Positions 36,113 to 48,857 of a DNA stretch of 64,000 bases are shown piece by piece. Source of the stretch: Corylus avellana. Its lineage: Eukaryota; Streptophyta; Magnoliopsida; Fagales; Betulaceae. The notes beneath the pieces were generated by a model. It was not told where the DNA came from, did not search any database, and saw only the letters and a program-made list of their open reading frames with translations. A program made the position numbers and the translations under genes. The DNA lies in NCBI RefSeq assembly GCF_901000735.1, contig NC_081547.1, positions 18,848,838 through 18,912,837 on the forward strand, read 5' to 3'. The first letter of the stretch is position 1; each line of letters begins with the position of its first letter.

Positions 36113-37386
36113 CCACTTCACTCTCTTTGTGTTTTGTTAGGTTGTTATGCTAGCTTCTTGATTCGTGAAAGCTTAGTTGTTAATATTTTGGAGTTTTAAG
36201 CGTTAATCTCGTTTTAAGTCTTTCCTTTTCGTTTAGACTTAATCTTGTTACCTGGAGACGTTGTTGTGGTTAAGAGATGTTAGAAAACATCTCTGTAGCT
36301 TAAGGACCTGTCAAAAAGGGCTTAGGAGCACGTTGGACCAAATGAGGTTCTACCTGAACCTCACTGGTCGAACGCTCGCCCTAGGGGACGAGCGCTCGAC
36401 CAAAGACGTTCACAGAAAGGCCTTTTTGACTGAGCACCCTACGACCCCCGTTTCTGAGTCTTAGAATCATTTTAATTGGACTTAGGAGTAATAGAAGGTT
36501 TTCCACTGATTTGGAGAACCTGGAGAATTTGTTCGACCTAGGTGAGTTTTAACTCACATAACGGTCGCCACTTATTTTTTCGCATTGCACGACTATTTTG
36601 TCTACCAAAACATACATATTTATAACTTTCACGATATACACTTTGCTACACCATGAACTCAATCATTTGTGAAAATGTACTACTTAACAAGATAACAACA
36701 TTGAGATTTGTAAAAGCATGCATGTAAAATACAAACAAGGTTAATCGCATCATATGATATGGTACAACGGTACGTGAGGGATAACAGCAAGGGGCTTACT
36801 ATACACGTTAACTTTATGGTCAAATGTGTGTGTTGTTATATGAGCCTTGAATCCAATGATTGTTTCGTGACCGGCACGACCTTAACGAGCGGTCACTACA
36901 GGACGTACATGAGCCACCTGTGGTCGAACTTGGTCGGGCTGTTAGTGTTATGAACGGTAGCATACATTGGTCGGGGCACTAGCATTGTATTACAGGTTTC
37001 TCGAGACAGTACCAACCCTTCTGAGAAGGGATATTATCTCGGGTAGACCATACTGTTGAACTATCACTAATTCTCATGATTATAAGCATGTAATTTATTT
37101 ATATCGCATTCATGGATAACTGTTATACCTAAACCACTGCATTCTTTACCAAACGGATTTCATCACTAAAATGGCATAGGTATTGTGTGCATTATCTATC
37201 ACTAAGTCCTTGGACCTAACCCTTTTATTTTTCCTCCCATTATGTATAAATTGTGCAGTTTACCTAGCGTAGAGGAGGATGCCTTCGGACTAGATAATTG
37301 TGGTTGCCCAGGACCTGATCCAAGTCATTTTTGCGGATATGGACCCGATTTAGCTGAAGTCCATGTGGGACGATGGAGGACCATGA

Positions 37387-38483
37387 TGTGGTCGTTTTGT
37401 GTACAAAAATATATCAATAATAAAATACCACTCGCAATAGAACGAATCCTTATAGGATGGGGTTATCTAGAGGGTGTCAAACCTCATGGACTGCGTATGC
37501 GTTGTTATCAAGCTTTTCAAGATTAAATATAAATCAATTTAAAAGAGATTGTTTTGATTTTGTTTTCTAAAAATAAATACATAAAAGTAAAAATAAAGAT
37601 AAAAAGTGATGAGAGATAGAATAGGTGTTGGTTTTACCACTAACCACATAACAATTGTCAATCATAAATTAATAAGGAAAAATCATATTATGGATGATAT
37701 AGAAAAACTCAGATTAAAATATAATTAAACCATTGTTACTTGTAAAGGGCTACATCAACGCCCTATTACAGAGTTAGTTGCTCATTGTGGTGCTGGGATG
37801 GCCTCCTACCATGATCTTCTCCTCTTCAACTTGTCAGGCCTCCAAGAAGATAATTTATGTCTAAAACTAAGTACCCTTTCTCTTGAAGCTTAGGGGTCTA
37901 TTTATAGGATGTAAAACAAACCTTAGAAGCCCTAGGAATCCCAGAAAAATCATACTTCAATCTCCTAGTCAAATTAGGAAGCAATCCAAGTACAAATCGG
38001 AATAGGATTCGTCCAGATGTGCATTCTTATATTGCGGGACGATTTTGGTATTACAAACATCCTAATTAGGAAAATCATATTCACAAGGATTTGTATTATT
38101 TTGAGTTAGCTCCAATGCCGCTGGTTTCACCTCAATCTGATACCTGAGTAGAAAGTTATGGTCAAAATACTGAGATATGTGCAGAATCCAAATTTGAATC
38201 CAATCCGATTTTGACTCCAATTAGATAAATTCTGATTTAATCATTTCCTTGATTTGATTAAACTTAACTACATAATATAGGTCCTCTATTATGATTGGTT
38301 AAGTTTAAACATATCTTCTAGGTCTTCTCAAAGTGTGCTTTAAGCCTAAAATCAATGGTATTTATTCTATCTTTATTAAACACTTGAAAATACTAAAACA
38401 ACACAAAATCAAACAAATAACAATGTGAAGGAATTAACATATGCAAGTTAAGGGGCTTAAATGTGCAACATTCAGTGCTCCCA
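37387..38483 (-). mobile_element. Tat-like LTR, copy 1 (3' LTR of nested element)
   Basis: Runs from TGTGGTCGTTTTGTG (37387) to GTGCAACATTCAGTGCTCCCA (end 38483). It reads in minus orientation and is followed by a purine-rich tract on the minus strand (GTAAGTTTGGGAGC). A minus-strand TATAAATA is near 37893. It is homologous to 4416-5789. Confidence 0.7.
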
Positions 38484-38947
38484 AACTTACATATTGCTAG
38501 TCCCTTAGCAACACAAAACAGAAAATAAACTAGAAAACAACAAGATAAATCCTTCTTTCGTGTGATATACGATTGCATTTAGCGTATGTAACAAGCCTTT
38601 TAAACCCCTAGGCATCCCTAAAGGACGAGTGAAGTCTCGTTAGGGTTTAACCAAAATGATACCCACAAACATTGTTACTACCATATTATTCCTAAGAATG
38701 AAACATCATAAAAATCATGGTTCTCATTCATTAACAAGCTTAACAAAACAAACTTCATCTTCACAATTCCAGGAAATTAAGAATCAAGCTACTAAACATG
38801 GCATTGCAAGATATCACAAGATTCAACTAGTATAAAGTGAACTTAACACATAGTCATGAAGTTTCAAAAACTAATCTCAATCATTCATGCTTCAATACTC
38901 AAAATTCGTTGGACTCGCCATTAGATAAAACAACCAAAGCAATTTTT

Positions 38948-38979
<32 letters not shown>

Positions 38980-41154
38980 GCAAGTTGTGCAATGCCTAGC
39001 TCCCTTAAGCTTTCTAATTGACCCATATGTCGAATGTTAAGTCAATGACTCCCAAATCAAATGGCTTTGTGGCATTAGGTGTAAAGACACCCCTAAGGAC
39101 TTACTAACTCAAGTTAAAAAGGCTACGAATCTAAACTAGCCATGCTATCAATCAAACCAAAGATCCAAGCTTTTGACGTGAACACTCACTACTTAATGAG
39201 GTAAGAGGTCCGGTTACACAGAGAAAAGCTCAAAGTGATTAATATTATTCTGTCTTTCTTTCTTTCTTTTTATTTTGCCAAGGTTATTCCTCCAATAAGT
39301 CACCCAACTGTATTCAAGATATTGACAACAGACATAATTGATCTAAGATTTCATACCCCATAGACTACATGCTAGTGTGCTTGTGGTTATCAAATTGAAA
39401 CAAGTAACATCTCATGTTTCCAATTAAAGTAACAAAACTCTAATTCCCTAGTCAAGTGATAATGTGTTCATCATGTTAAGCTCACTAATGAAATGCAAAT
39501 CAAAATTTAAAGCTCAACCACATGCTTAATAATAACATCGCAAGAATTTTGGACAATGTTTAATTATTCCCTACCCCCAAACTTGAATCACACACTGTCC
39601 CCAATGTGTGTATAGAACTGAAAAACAAGAGAAGGAGGATAGGAATACCTAAATGAGCAGATGCGGGGCATATCATACCCTCAAACTTGATTGCAAAAAC
39701 ACATGTCCCTGGCCTGATGGAGGACTCAAGCGCACTGGGCTTGCACTCGAACCTATGAAACTAACTCATTTAGTCAAAATATATGGGATCCGCCAAGCTA
39801 ATGAAATCTACATCCATGATGCGCTTAGTGCTCTCTGCCCCTTAAGTTTAAATTTGAAGCACCAATGTTTTCTTCTCTTTGACCAAAGAGAAAGAAAGGT
39901 AATTCATAATATCCGCAGATCGAGATAGATCACTCTGAGTATTCTCAAACAATCTCTCATCTGGAGGGAATCATGAACTAGAATAGGGGCTCGAGGCTCA
40001 TATGGCGTTTCGGGAATAGAAGTTGATGTTGAAAAAGCCTCAGTGCTCACTCCCTTGCCTTTTCCCCGATGTAAATCTTGTGGGCCTCATAATATCCGCA
40101 GATCGAGATAGATCACTCTAAGTATTCTCAAACAATCTCTCATCTTGAAGGGAATCATAAACTAGAATAGGGACTCGAGGCTCATATGGCGTTTTGGGAA
40201 TAGAAGTTGATGTTGAAAAAGCCTCAGTGCTCACTCCCTTGCCTTTTCCTCGATGTAAATCTTGTGGGGCCTCAATTTGCTCCTCCTTCCTCTCTTACAC
40301 GTGATTTTTTACCACTTCTTCACTCTCTAGTGTGGTGATAGCTTGCTCATGATAAGAAGTACTCACATCCACCATGTAATGTCCATCAAGATCGGTCACC
40401 CGCTGACTTTAAAGCTCTTCTTCTTCTCTATTGAGGTGGTTGATGATTTGTTCATTGTGAGCTTCTATCTTGGCTTCTATCTCGGCGAAGAATTGAGGGG
40501 TATAGTGCACCAGTTCCTGTTGAGGCTTCATAATCTGATTAGTCTCCTCCACTTCGGTCATAAGTTTCAACATCTTATCTTTAAAGTCAAAATCTGACAG
40601 AAGAGATGGCTCCTCTTTGTATTGTTGTTGTGTATGCCAATAGATGGGAGATGGCTCCTCTTGATGTAGTTGTTGTGGAGGCCTGTAGATGGGAGACGGC
40701 TCCTATTCATGAGCTTCTATCTTAGGAATGGATTGAGAGTGCAACAGTTGATTATTGGCCTCCATTCGGCTGAGAGCCTTCAACACCTTATTTTGAAAGT
40801 CAGACTTTGACAGAGGAGGTGGTGCGGCTTGATACTGCTGTTGTGGAACTGATTGATTTTGAGAGGAATAATAGTTCGATCATTGAACTGCAGATATGAT
40901 TGATGGTGTAGTTCATGAAATTGTGGAGCATAATTCCCAAGAGCATGCGCTTCCCACGAGAGATCAGAATGGTTGCTCCATGCCGGGTTATAAGGATCAG
41001 TATAATGGCCATTCCTCGGTCTAGAGAATGATGTGTTCATATGCTTATAAGAATAATTAGAAAATTGTCTAGCAGCAGGACAATCTCTAGCATGGTGATA
41101 AGGATTATAGCAATATGAACATGGTCTAAGGCGTGTTGGAATGCCTCCCCACAT
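38484..41154 (-). pseudogene. Internal region of a non-autonomous Tat-like element with zinc-knuckle gag remnant
   Basis: The only recognisable protein is at 41154-40780: a Met followed after ten residues by CSYCYNPYHHARDC (CX2CX4HX4C, intact knuckle) and an Asn/His-rich tail. Compared with the gag at 2464-4001, the whole capsid-like part between the start and the knuckle is missing. Downstream (lower coordinates) no protease, reverse transcriptase or integrase is seen; the rest is AT-rich, with a CTTT microsatellite at 38945-38979 and a 183-bp tandem duplication at 39905-40270. This looks like a non-autonomous deletion derivative. Confidence 0.65.
39905..40270. repeat. 183-bp tandem duplication inside the element
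   Basis: Two units starting CATAATATCCGCAGATCG (39905 and 40088) are nearly identical, with a handful of substitutions and one or two indels. Confidence 0.85.
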
Positions 41155-41558
41155 GAACTAAACTAACAGAAATAAAATAAAATAAAATAACAAAAGAAAA
41201 ATAAAAATAAAAACTCACAAACGGCCCGAAGGTAAGCTGGAAATTCAGAGCTAGAACCAGGCAAGCTGCGTAGGTACGCTCGATTGCACTGCAGCGTGCA
41301 CATGAGCGCACTGTCGACAGGAAAGGGGCGCAGGAATGATGCACCCGTGCGCTGGTGGTTGGAAACAGTTTGCCATAGGTGCGCTCGATAACACTGGAGA
41401 CTCTGGAGTGTGCGCTCGAGCGCACTACCGATGCTGGGCTCGAGCGCAACTTACCTGATCGCCTTGTAGCAACAGACTACAGACCTAGGCAAGAAAATCA
41501 AAAAAAAAAAAATCAAGTTAAATTTAATCTTTAAAACTTAACAACGCAATCGTTAAGC

Positions 41559-41578
41559 AGTCCCCGGCAATGGTGCTA
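41559..41578 (-). promoter_or_regulatory. Primer-binding site (tRNA-Asp type) of nested element
   Basis: The minus strand reads TAGCACCATTGCCGGGGACT, matching the TGGCGCCGTTGCCGGGG consensus with four changes. It lies eight bases from the LTR start at 41587, the same geometry as at 4388-4416. Confidence 0.75.
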
Positions 41579-41586
41579 AAAATTGA

Positions 41587-41778
41587 TGTGGTCGTTTTGT
41601 GTACAAAAATATATCAATAATAAAATACAACTCGCAATAGAATGAATCCTTATAGGATATGGCTATATAGAGGGTGTTGAACCTCAAGAACTGTGTAGGC
41701 GATGTTATCAAGCATTTCAAGAATAAACATAACTCAATTTAAAAGAGAGTGTTTTGATTTTGTTTTCTAAAAATAAAT
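41587..41778 (-). mobile_element. Tat-like LTR, copy 2 (truncated to 192 bp)
   Basis: Begins TGTGGTCGTTTTGTG and matches copy 1 until AAATAAATA, where it switches to the duplicated gypsy LTR segment. It is the 5' LTR of the nested element, cut by the duplication breakpoint. Confidence 0.75.
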
Positions 41779-42637
41779 AGGTGAGTTTTAACTCACATAA
41801 TGCTGGCCATTTATTTTTCTGCATTGCACGACTATTTTGTGTACCAGAACATGCATATTTACAATTCTCACGATATACACTTTGCTACACCATGAACTCT
41901 ATCATTTGTGAAAATGTGCTACTTAACAAGATAATGACATTGAGATTTATAAAAGCATGCATGTAAAATACGGACAAGGTTAATCACATCATATGACATG
42001 GTACACTGATACGTGCGGGATAACAGCCATGTGCTTACTATACATGTTAACTTTATGGTCAAATGTGCGTGTTGTTATATGGGCCTTGGATCCAATGGTT
42101 GTTTTGTGACCGGCGCAGCCTTAACAGGCCATCACTATAGGACATACATCATTAGTATCGTGAGCCACCCGAGGTCGGACTTGGTCCGATTGCTAGTGTT
42201 ATGAACGGTAGCGTACACTGGTCGGGGTACTAGGATTGTATTACAGGTCCCTCGGGACACTACCAACCCTTCTGAGAAAGGGTAATATCTCAAGTAGACC
42301 ATACTATTGAACTATCATTGATTCTCATGATTATAAGCGTGTATTATATCTATATCGCATTCATGAATAACTGTATTACCTAAAATGCTGCATTCTTTAC
42401 CAAACGGAGTTCAACACTAAAATGGCATAGGTATTGTGTGCATTATCTATCACTATGTCCATGGACTTAACCCTTTTATTTTTCCTCCCATTATGTATAA
42501 ATTGAACGGTTTAGCTAGCGTAGAAGAAGATGCCTTCGAACCGAATAATGATGGTTGCCTAGGACTTGATCCAGGTGATTTTTGAGGATATGAACCCTGT
42601 TTGGCTGAAGTCCATGTGGGACGATGAAATACCATGA
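41779..42637 (+). repeat. Second copy of the gypsy LTR segment
   Basis: Matches 36539-37386 with scattered substitutions and small indels. It is followed immediately by another Tat-like LTR, as in the first copy. Confidence 0.8.
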
Positions 42638-44570
42638 TGTGGTCGTTTTGTGTACAAAAATATATCAATAATAAAATACCACTCGCAATAGAACGAATCC
42701 TTAAAGGATATGGCTATATAAAGGGTGTCGAACCTCAAAGACTGTGTAGGCGTTGTTATCAAGCTTTTCAAGATTAAATATAACTCAATTTAAAAGAGAT
42801 TGTTTGATTTTGTTTTCTGAATATAAATACATAAAAGTAAAAATAAAGATAAAAAGCGGTGAGAGATAAAATAGGGGTTGATTTCACTATTAACCGCATA
42901 ATAATGATCAATCATAAATTAATAAGGAAAAATCATATTATGCATGATATAGAAAAACCCAAATTAAAATACAATTAAACCTTTGTTACTTGTAAAGGGC
43001 TACATCAACGCCCTATTACAGAGTTAGTTACTCATCATGGTGCTGGGATGGCCTCCTGCCATGATCTTCTCCTCTTCAACTTGTCAAGCCTCTAAGAAGA
43101 TAATTTATGTCTAAAACTACGCACCCCTTCTCTTGAAGCTTAGGGGTCTATTTATATGGTGTAAAACAAACCCTAGAAGCCTTAGGAATCCCAGAAAAAT
43201 TGTACTTTAATCTCCTAGTTAAATTAGGAAGCAATCCAAGTACAAATCGGAATAGGATTCGTCCAAATTTGCATTCTTATATTTCGGGACGATTTTGACA
43301 TTATAAAATTCCGAATTAGGAAAATCATATTTCACAATGATTTCTATTATTTTGAATTAGCTTTTCAATGCCGCTAGTTTCACCTCAATTTGATATTTGA
43401 GCAGAAAGTTATGATCAAAATACAGTATTTTGATCATAACTTTCTAAATGAATTATTAGTTCAACTATAAAATTAATGTTGAGCAACTATTACATCTTTT
43501 GTGATTACATTGATTGCATTTTATTCTATATTAGGCTTTAATTTGTTATTCGCATATGGTGTCTACTTGTATTTATCTACTGTATTATATTTTTTATTAC
43601 AATCTAATGACACATTTTGGCTTACAATCTGTAAATATATTTAAGTTTATATTATTATGTTTAAGTTAATATTATTATGTTTAAATTTATAACTTTTCTT
43701 CTTTTGATGTCCACAAGATTTGCTAGAGGACCAAATGAGAGGATTGATGAGTTTTAATGTTTTATTTGTATCATTTAATGTTTTATTTGAACCTTTTTTA
43801 TATATATATGTTGTGACAATTGTGTTGAACTTTTTTTATATGTTGTGTTGATTTCTTTTTTTCTTTTTTTTTTTTAAAGTTAACCGGTTATTATTTAATA
43901 TTTAAGGAATTTTTTTTAAGTACAAATAAATGTAAATTTGGGGTTAAATATTTTTGATTTTTCAATATGGGCTCTTTTTATAGCAATTGGGTACAAGAAG
44001 ACACTAAAAAAAAAAAAAAATGAGGGTAAAAAATGCTACAGTGATAAAATTAAAAATAAAAAAGAGCCCAAAAAAAGCCAAATTTTAAAAAAGCGGTTAG
44101 TGGGCGGTTACCTATTTCACTAACCATTAACTGGCGGTTAGCGGCTCTAGCAATTCGCGGCTGCTGTTAGTGAAATCTAATAACCGCTAAGGCGGTTACG
44201 GTTAGTGGTTTTCGCCAATAACTGCTAACCGTAACCGTATTAACACCCCTAAAAATACTGAGACATGTGCAGAATCCAAATTTGAATCCAATCTGATTTT
44301 GACTCCAATTAGAGAAATTTCGATTTAATCATTTCCTTGATTTGATTAAACTTAACCAGATCATATAGGTCCTTTAATGATTGGTTAAGCTTAACTATAT
44401 CTTCTAAGTCTTCTCAAAGTGTGCTTTAAGCCCAAAATCAATGGTATTTCTTGTATCTTTATTTAACACCCGAAAACACTAAAACAACACAAAATCAAAC
44501 AAATAACAATGCTAAAGAATTAACATATGCGAGTTAAGGGGCATGAATGTGCGACATTTAGTGTTTCTCA
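42638..44570 (-). mobile_element. Tat-like LTR, copy 3 (apparent solo LTR), with insertion
   Basis: Starts TGTGGTCG and ends GTGTTTCTCA at 44570. Without the 827-bp insertion and its 8-bp duplication the length is essentially equal to copy 1. The gypsy LTR resumes after it, so it behaves as a solo LTR at the original insertion site. Confidence 0.7.
43424..44250. mobile_element. hAT-like insertion with a fold-back left junction
   Basis: The right end is TTAACACCCCT, preceded by CGGTTA-type motifs as in the elements at 29680 and 46503. Flanks CAAAATAC (43416-43423) and AAAAATAC (44251-44258) match 7/8. The expected left TIR is absent; instead the left junction is an inverted copy of the neighbouring LTR sequence (perfect 21-bp arms 43403-43423 and 43425-43445 around one base). 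Confidence 0.6.
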
Positions 44571-44989
44571 GACCATCCGGTTAAAGATGATAGAGATAAT
44601 GATCATGCTTGCACTACTTAAGATTATGCGTTAATCTTGCTATCTTATTTTAAGACAATGATTTTGGTTTGTAACCTATATTCTGATGATCGATCTTTGA
44701 CCAGTATATTTGATGACATATTTATTATATGGTGCTTTATCTTTACTCTCGTGATTATATTTGTGGTACTTAGTTATTGTTTTCTATTCCTGTAGTTTAA
44801 AGTCTTCTGTTGTATTCTCTCGTTTATGAGAGATAATGATCCCTGAGTCTTGTCCCGTGAGAGATGAAGGCTGGGATACGAACCATGCAGTCAATTACTA
44901 GATAATTGATTTTCACGGGGCATTACAATATTGTTCTCACTTTTTAAAGTGAAGATATTTTTATCCCACCATTTTGCCTAAATGGCTCC

Positions 44990-45218
44990 CCTTCTAATCC
45001 TTTTTAGTTTTAGTTTATCTTTTATTTTAATTCAATCGTGACAATTGAGTTTTATCTGTTAATTAAATAGGAAATTACTTCTAAGCATAATTTACCAATC
45101 CTCATGGAAATGATCTCGTATTTGCCTGTTATACTATCGTTTGATCTTGTGTACTTGCGAGTAAAATGTACCAAATATTTGCCTATTAATTTAGGTGGGT
45201 ATTTGGCACAACAATCAT
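44990..45218 (+). mobile_element. 3'-end fragment of a Tat-like LTR
   Basis: This ~225-bp segment ending TTTGGCACAACA matches the last part of the complete LTR at 48858-50225 (AATCCTTTTTAGTTTT to GCACAACA), with about 10% differences by eye. The 5' part is missing. Confidence 0.75.
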
Positions 45219-45329
45219 TCCTTCCTTGTATCATGTGAACCTCTTGGCTTTGGTATTTCCTAAAGTTGTGCCATAGTCACTGCACTCTCTGTAAATGCAA
45301 TTTGTGAATTAATACATATTGCATTTATA

Positions 45330-48300
45330 GGTAGAAGTGGGTAAGTCTACGACTTAGTAAGCAAAGTAAGGTTAAACATTGTGTGCATGCAAGGCTTTAT
45401 TAAATTCTTGAACATAACCTCTTAAGGAATTCTTTTGAAGTTTCATTAATAATAGAAGTAGAATTGGAAAAACATAATCTTTACTACTTATAACTTCAGT
45501 TGTAAATGGATATATACACTTCATGTCCCATACCATCAAATGTATACATACAAGTACATCTAAAGCAATGAATATTTTGTTAAAGAAATAATTAACTTAA
45601 GACTTCTCATTTATTTTTACTTTTCACAAACTGTGTTTTACCCTTTGACATAACTCCGAAAATTTAAACAGTGAGCGGCGCATGTTAGCTTGTCTCGAAG
45701 GACCTATATGCTCATCCTGTCGTCACATGGAAGAGCTACTGGGTTGAAAACTTCCCTAGTGAAGGCCACCCGACCGAGAGTACACACTTTCTCGCAACCA
45801 TCCTTTGATGTGCTTGCTATGCTACCCATGCAATCCAGTACCGGTCGTGACTTTGGTAGTGCCTCGGGATTAAACATTTGTAAACATGAATGCACATGAA
45901 ACATTTTATATAACCTTTAAAGCTCATTCCATTCATAATCATAACATGTGCCAATCATGGCATAAATCTTTCCATACTTTCCATAATCATAGCCTGAGAA
46001 TTTATCATGAATAAGACACAAAATATGGAAGGAAGTATAACTTAAAGAAAAACATGAGTCATAAAATTCCGGGCATTTTCAAAAGTTTAATAGATAATTT
46101 GTGTCGGGGTTTTTGGGGTATTTTCCCTTGCTCTTATTTCATGAAAGATACATTTTCTTTATTTCATAAAATATAAGGCATCACTGCACACAATAAAATA
46201 AAAGTCTCATTCAAGAAAATATCATTATGCTTTAGTTTTAAAAAAAAATCTTTTATTTTCCTTTCATCGAGACTGTTTAACCTTAACCCACTTACCTAGC
46301 GTTGCATGCCCTTATTTTGATTTTGCATCTATCTCACAATTTCCTACAACGGAGGTAAAAAGTACCTTAGTCAACAATTCGTTTACAAGTTTCAATGATG
46401 CATCACTTTAGTTGTTAAGGATCATATATCTAATCTCTATCCCACCACCGTCTATCCTTAGTCAAAACATAAATCCATCATCAAATCATCATTTCTTTTT
46501 AGTGGGGGTGTCAACCCGGTCTGGTTTTCTGGTTTTTGGCCAAAATCGGGAACCGGAACTGGGGTACCCCGATTCTCGGTTTTGAGAGACTGGAACCAGA
46601 ACCGGGGGGGTCCCGGTTACCAGCTGGTTCTGGTTTTACCCGGTCCGGTAACCGGTTTTTTAAGAAAATTATTTTTTGGGCTTATTTTAGGTATTTGGCC
46701 TAAAATAAGCTCATTTTTTTCATAAGTTGGCTCATTTTTAAAAAAATCTATTAGTGTTTTTAACTAAATTAAAGGAGTTTTGTTGTGATTCTTTCAAATA
46801 ATTATTACAACAATAAATATAAACTATCATCAATAAATACTTTATATATATTCAAACAGTATATTTCATTGTAAGCTTAAGAAATTGTAAGAATCAAACT
46901 TTATGCAAAGAAATGCATCAAATAAGTGACTCAATTGACCAAATTTTCAGATGCTTAAGACCCCAACATCAAAAAATAAACTACTACTACAATCAACCCA
47001 ATAAACCCAACATCAGAATTCCATCAAATCTTGTTTAGATGTTAATATTATACACTAAAGTAACAATATATATAAATATTACAACAATAAATATATATGT
47101 ATATAAATATTCAAACAATATATTTATCTGTTTTCCATTTTTCCTACTCTCCAAATTGACTTAGCATAATAATATATATATTAATGTATAAATATAATAA
47201 TATATAAATATTATTAAATAAAATGGAAACCCGGTTTCCGGTTTCCCGGTAAAAATCGGGTACCAAAAACCGGGTACCGGAACCGGGGTACCCAGTTTTT
47301 GAATTTTTCAAACCAGAACTGAAACCGGGTCCCCGGTTTCCGGTTTCCTGGTTCCGGTTCCGGTTTCCCGATAATTTTTGACACTCCTACTCTCTAGCCA
47401 AGCCATCGATTAACTTACAATTAGTAAAATCAAAACATCAAGATAGTATTAATCGCACCTAGGCATAATCACATTTTCTCATAGGTCAACCAACACCAAT
47501 TTTCATGCTTATAACTTTAATTGATAATTTGAAATCTAACATGCAAGGTCTTAAATAGGTTACCTAATGTGTGTTAATCATCATCTATTTACCTAAATTC
47601 ATAACCAAAACATCATCAATACGTTAATTCCTCAAAATTAAAGAGTCGTCTAGTATGCATCAATCCAACTTTCAATCGTCAGAGCAAACTCAAGGCTTGT
47701 CCCAATTTTCGGCTAACAAAACAAGAACCCAAAAATTATCCTCCAATTTCCCAATCACTTAACAACTCAAAAATCATTATTACCAAAGATTACAAATCAA
47801 AACTCATTCGTAATTTTGTCCAATAAACCCACAAATTAATAATATCCTCCAATAAAGACACCCATGAATCAAATTTGTTAACCATATCAAAAATCCCTTA
47901 ACAATCAACCCATTTCAGAAAACTCTTCAAAAGCTAACAATAAAAGATATGAAGTTGAAAATATTACATTGGAGAGTTCTCTTTTTTTTTCTTCTTCTTC
48001 TTCCGCCCTCCTCTTTCTTTCTCCTCTTTCTTCTCTCTTTTCTTTTCGTCCTCTTTTCTCGCTATTTCTCTCTCTGTGTTAAGTTTCTTGCTATCAGAAG
48101 AAGGGCCAGCCCCTTCTTAAATAAATCATCGTTGGGGACTAGTTTGATCCCCAAGTAGCTTATATTGCAAGGCCATATGTCATCTTGAGCTTGATGATTT
48201 GTCAAGCTTTTCAAAAATCTCCTCATGCATTTTGACACTTGGTGGCCTTTAAATAGCTGCCCATGATTGCATAAGCCAACACAACCCAGCACAAGACAAG

Positions 48301-48857
48301 TATGGTGCTTGCTATCTCCACTTTAGTCTTCTTCAACTACCATTTTTCCTTTAGCAACAAGTATACATTTTATTTTATTATTATTATTTTTTTAAAACTC
48401 TCATACTTTTACATTAGAACGTAGTCATAAAAATCCACAATTAATACTAATGAACCTAAACCTTTTGACTACCACATACCCAAAAATCGTGGCCTACGGA
48501 CATCATTAACCCATCCAAATAAAAGCTTGACCTATCAAGATTAGAAAAATCATAACTCTTTCAATTTAACTTCAAATGACATGAAATTTATTTTAAATTT
48601 TTTTCTCATTTATAGGCTCACAACATATCAAAAAATAACAGCAACCCAAAAATGTTTGATATCTTAAAAATCCCTCGAAATTATGTGGCTCTGTTTGACT
48701 GAAATTTCCGTTTTGACCTTTGCATCTTCTAAAATTCATAACTCCCCCCACAAGGGTCCAAAAATCATGAAACTACTTTTAAAATCTTCCTTTATCATTA
48801 TTCTATAAGGTCTTAAAACAGTTTTATTTTAGGTCACTCATTGAATTTTCGGTGTCC
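45330..48857 (-). mobile_element. Gypsy-type LTR region (minus), interrupted by hAT-like element
   Basis: Shares the CGACTTAGTAAGCAAAG block with the other minus-oriented gypsy LTRs in the window. A CT-rich leader-like tract (47978-48075) lies downstream, in minus sense, of an AT-rich TATA-like TTATTTAA near 48116-48123. No coding domain is present; ends are not defined. Confidence 0.4.
46503..47389. mobile_element. hAT-like element, 887 bp, with 8-bp TSD
   Basis: Ends TGGGGGTGTCAA and, reversed, TAGGAGTGTCAA form 12-bp TIRs with two mismatches. Flanks CTTTTTAG and CTCTCTAG match 6/8, both differences being transitions. Sub-terminal regions are dense in CCGGTT/AACCGG motifs with an AT-rich core, and there is no transposase. 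Confidence 0.7.

Larger units (their letters stand above)
36539..41778. repeat. First copy of a tandemly duplicated block (LTR segment + Tat element)
   Basis: The ~850-bp segment starting GGTGAGTTTTAACTCAC at 36539 recurs at 41779, and in both places it runs directly into a Tat-like LTR start (37387 and 42638). The junction at 41778/41779 joins the middle of a Tat LTR to that segment, with a short TAGGTGAG overlap. The simplest reading is a tandem duplication of about 5.24 kb, followed by loss of the internal Tat region from the second copy. Confidence 0.7.
35359..44927 (+). mobile_element. Large gypsy LTR split by nested Tat-like element
   Basis: From about TGTAGCATTACCCG (35359) to GGGGCATTACA (44927), the non-Tat parts (35359-37386 and 44571-44927, about 2.4 kb) match the reverse of the solo LTR at 14369-17007 in length and landmarks: the GAGCGCTC palindromes (35615-35790), TATTTAAA at 35827-35837, a GGTGAGTTTTAACTCAC block (36540) and the GGTAGCATACATTGGTC block. 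No target duplication was confirmed and the left end is uncertain. Confidence 0.5.

Noticed and set aside
35852..36153. Overlapping ORFs on both strands in the TG-rich minisatellite
   Set aside because: They are translations of a (TG)n repeat array in three frames (Cys-Val or His-Thr runs), not genes.
38945..38979. CTTT microsatellite as possible regulatory element
   Set aside because: A simple repeat inside a dead retrotransposon; nothing else supports function.
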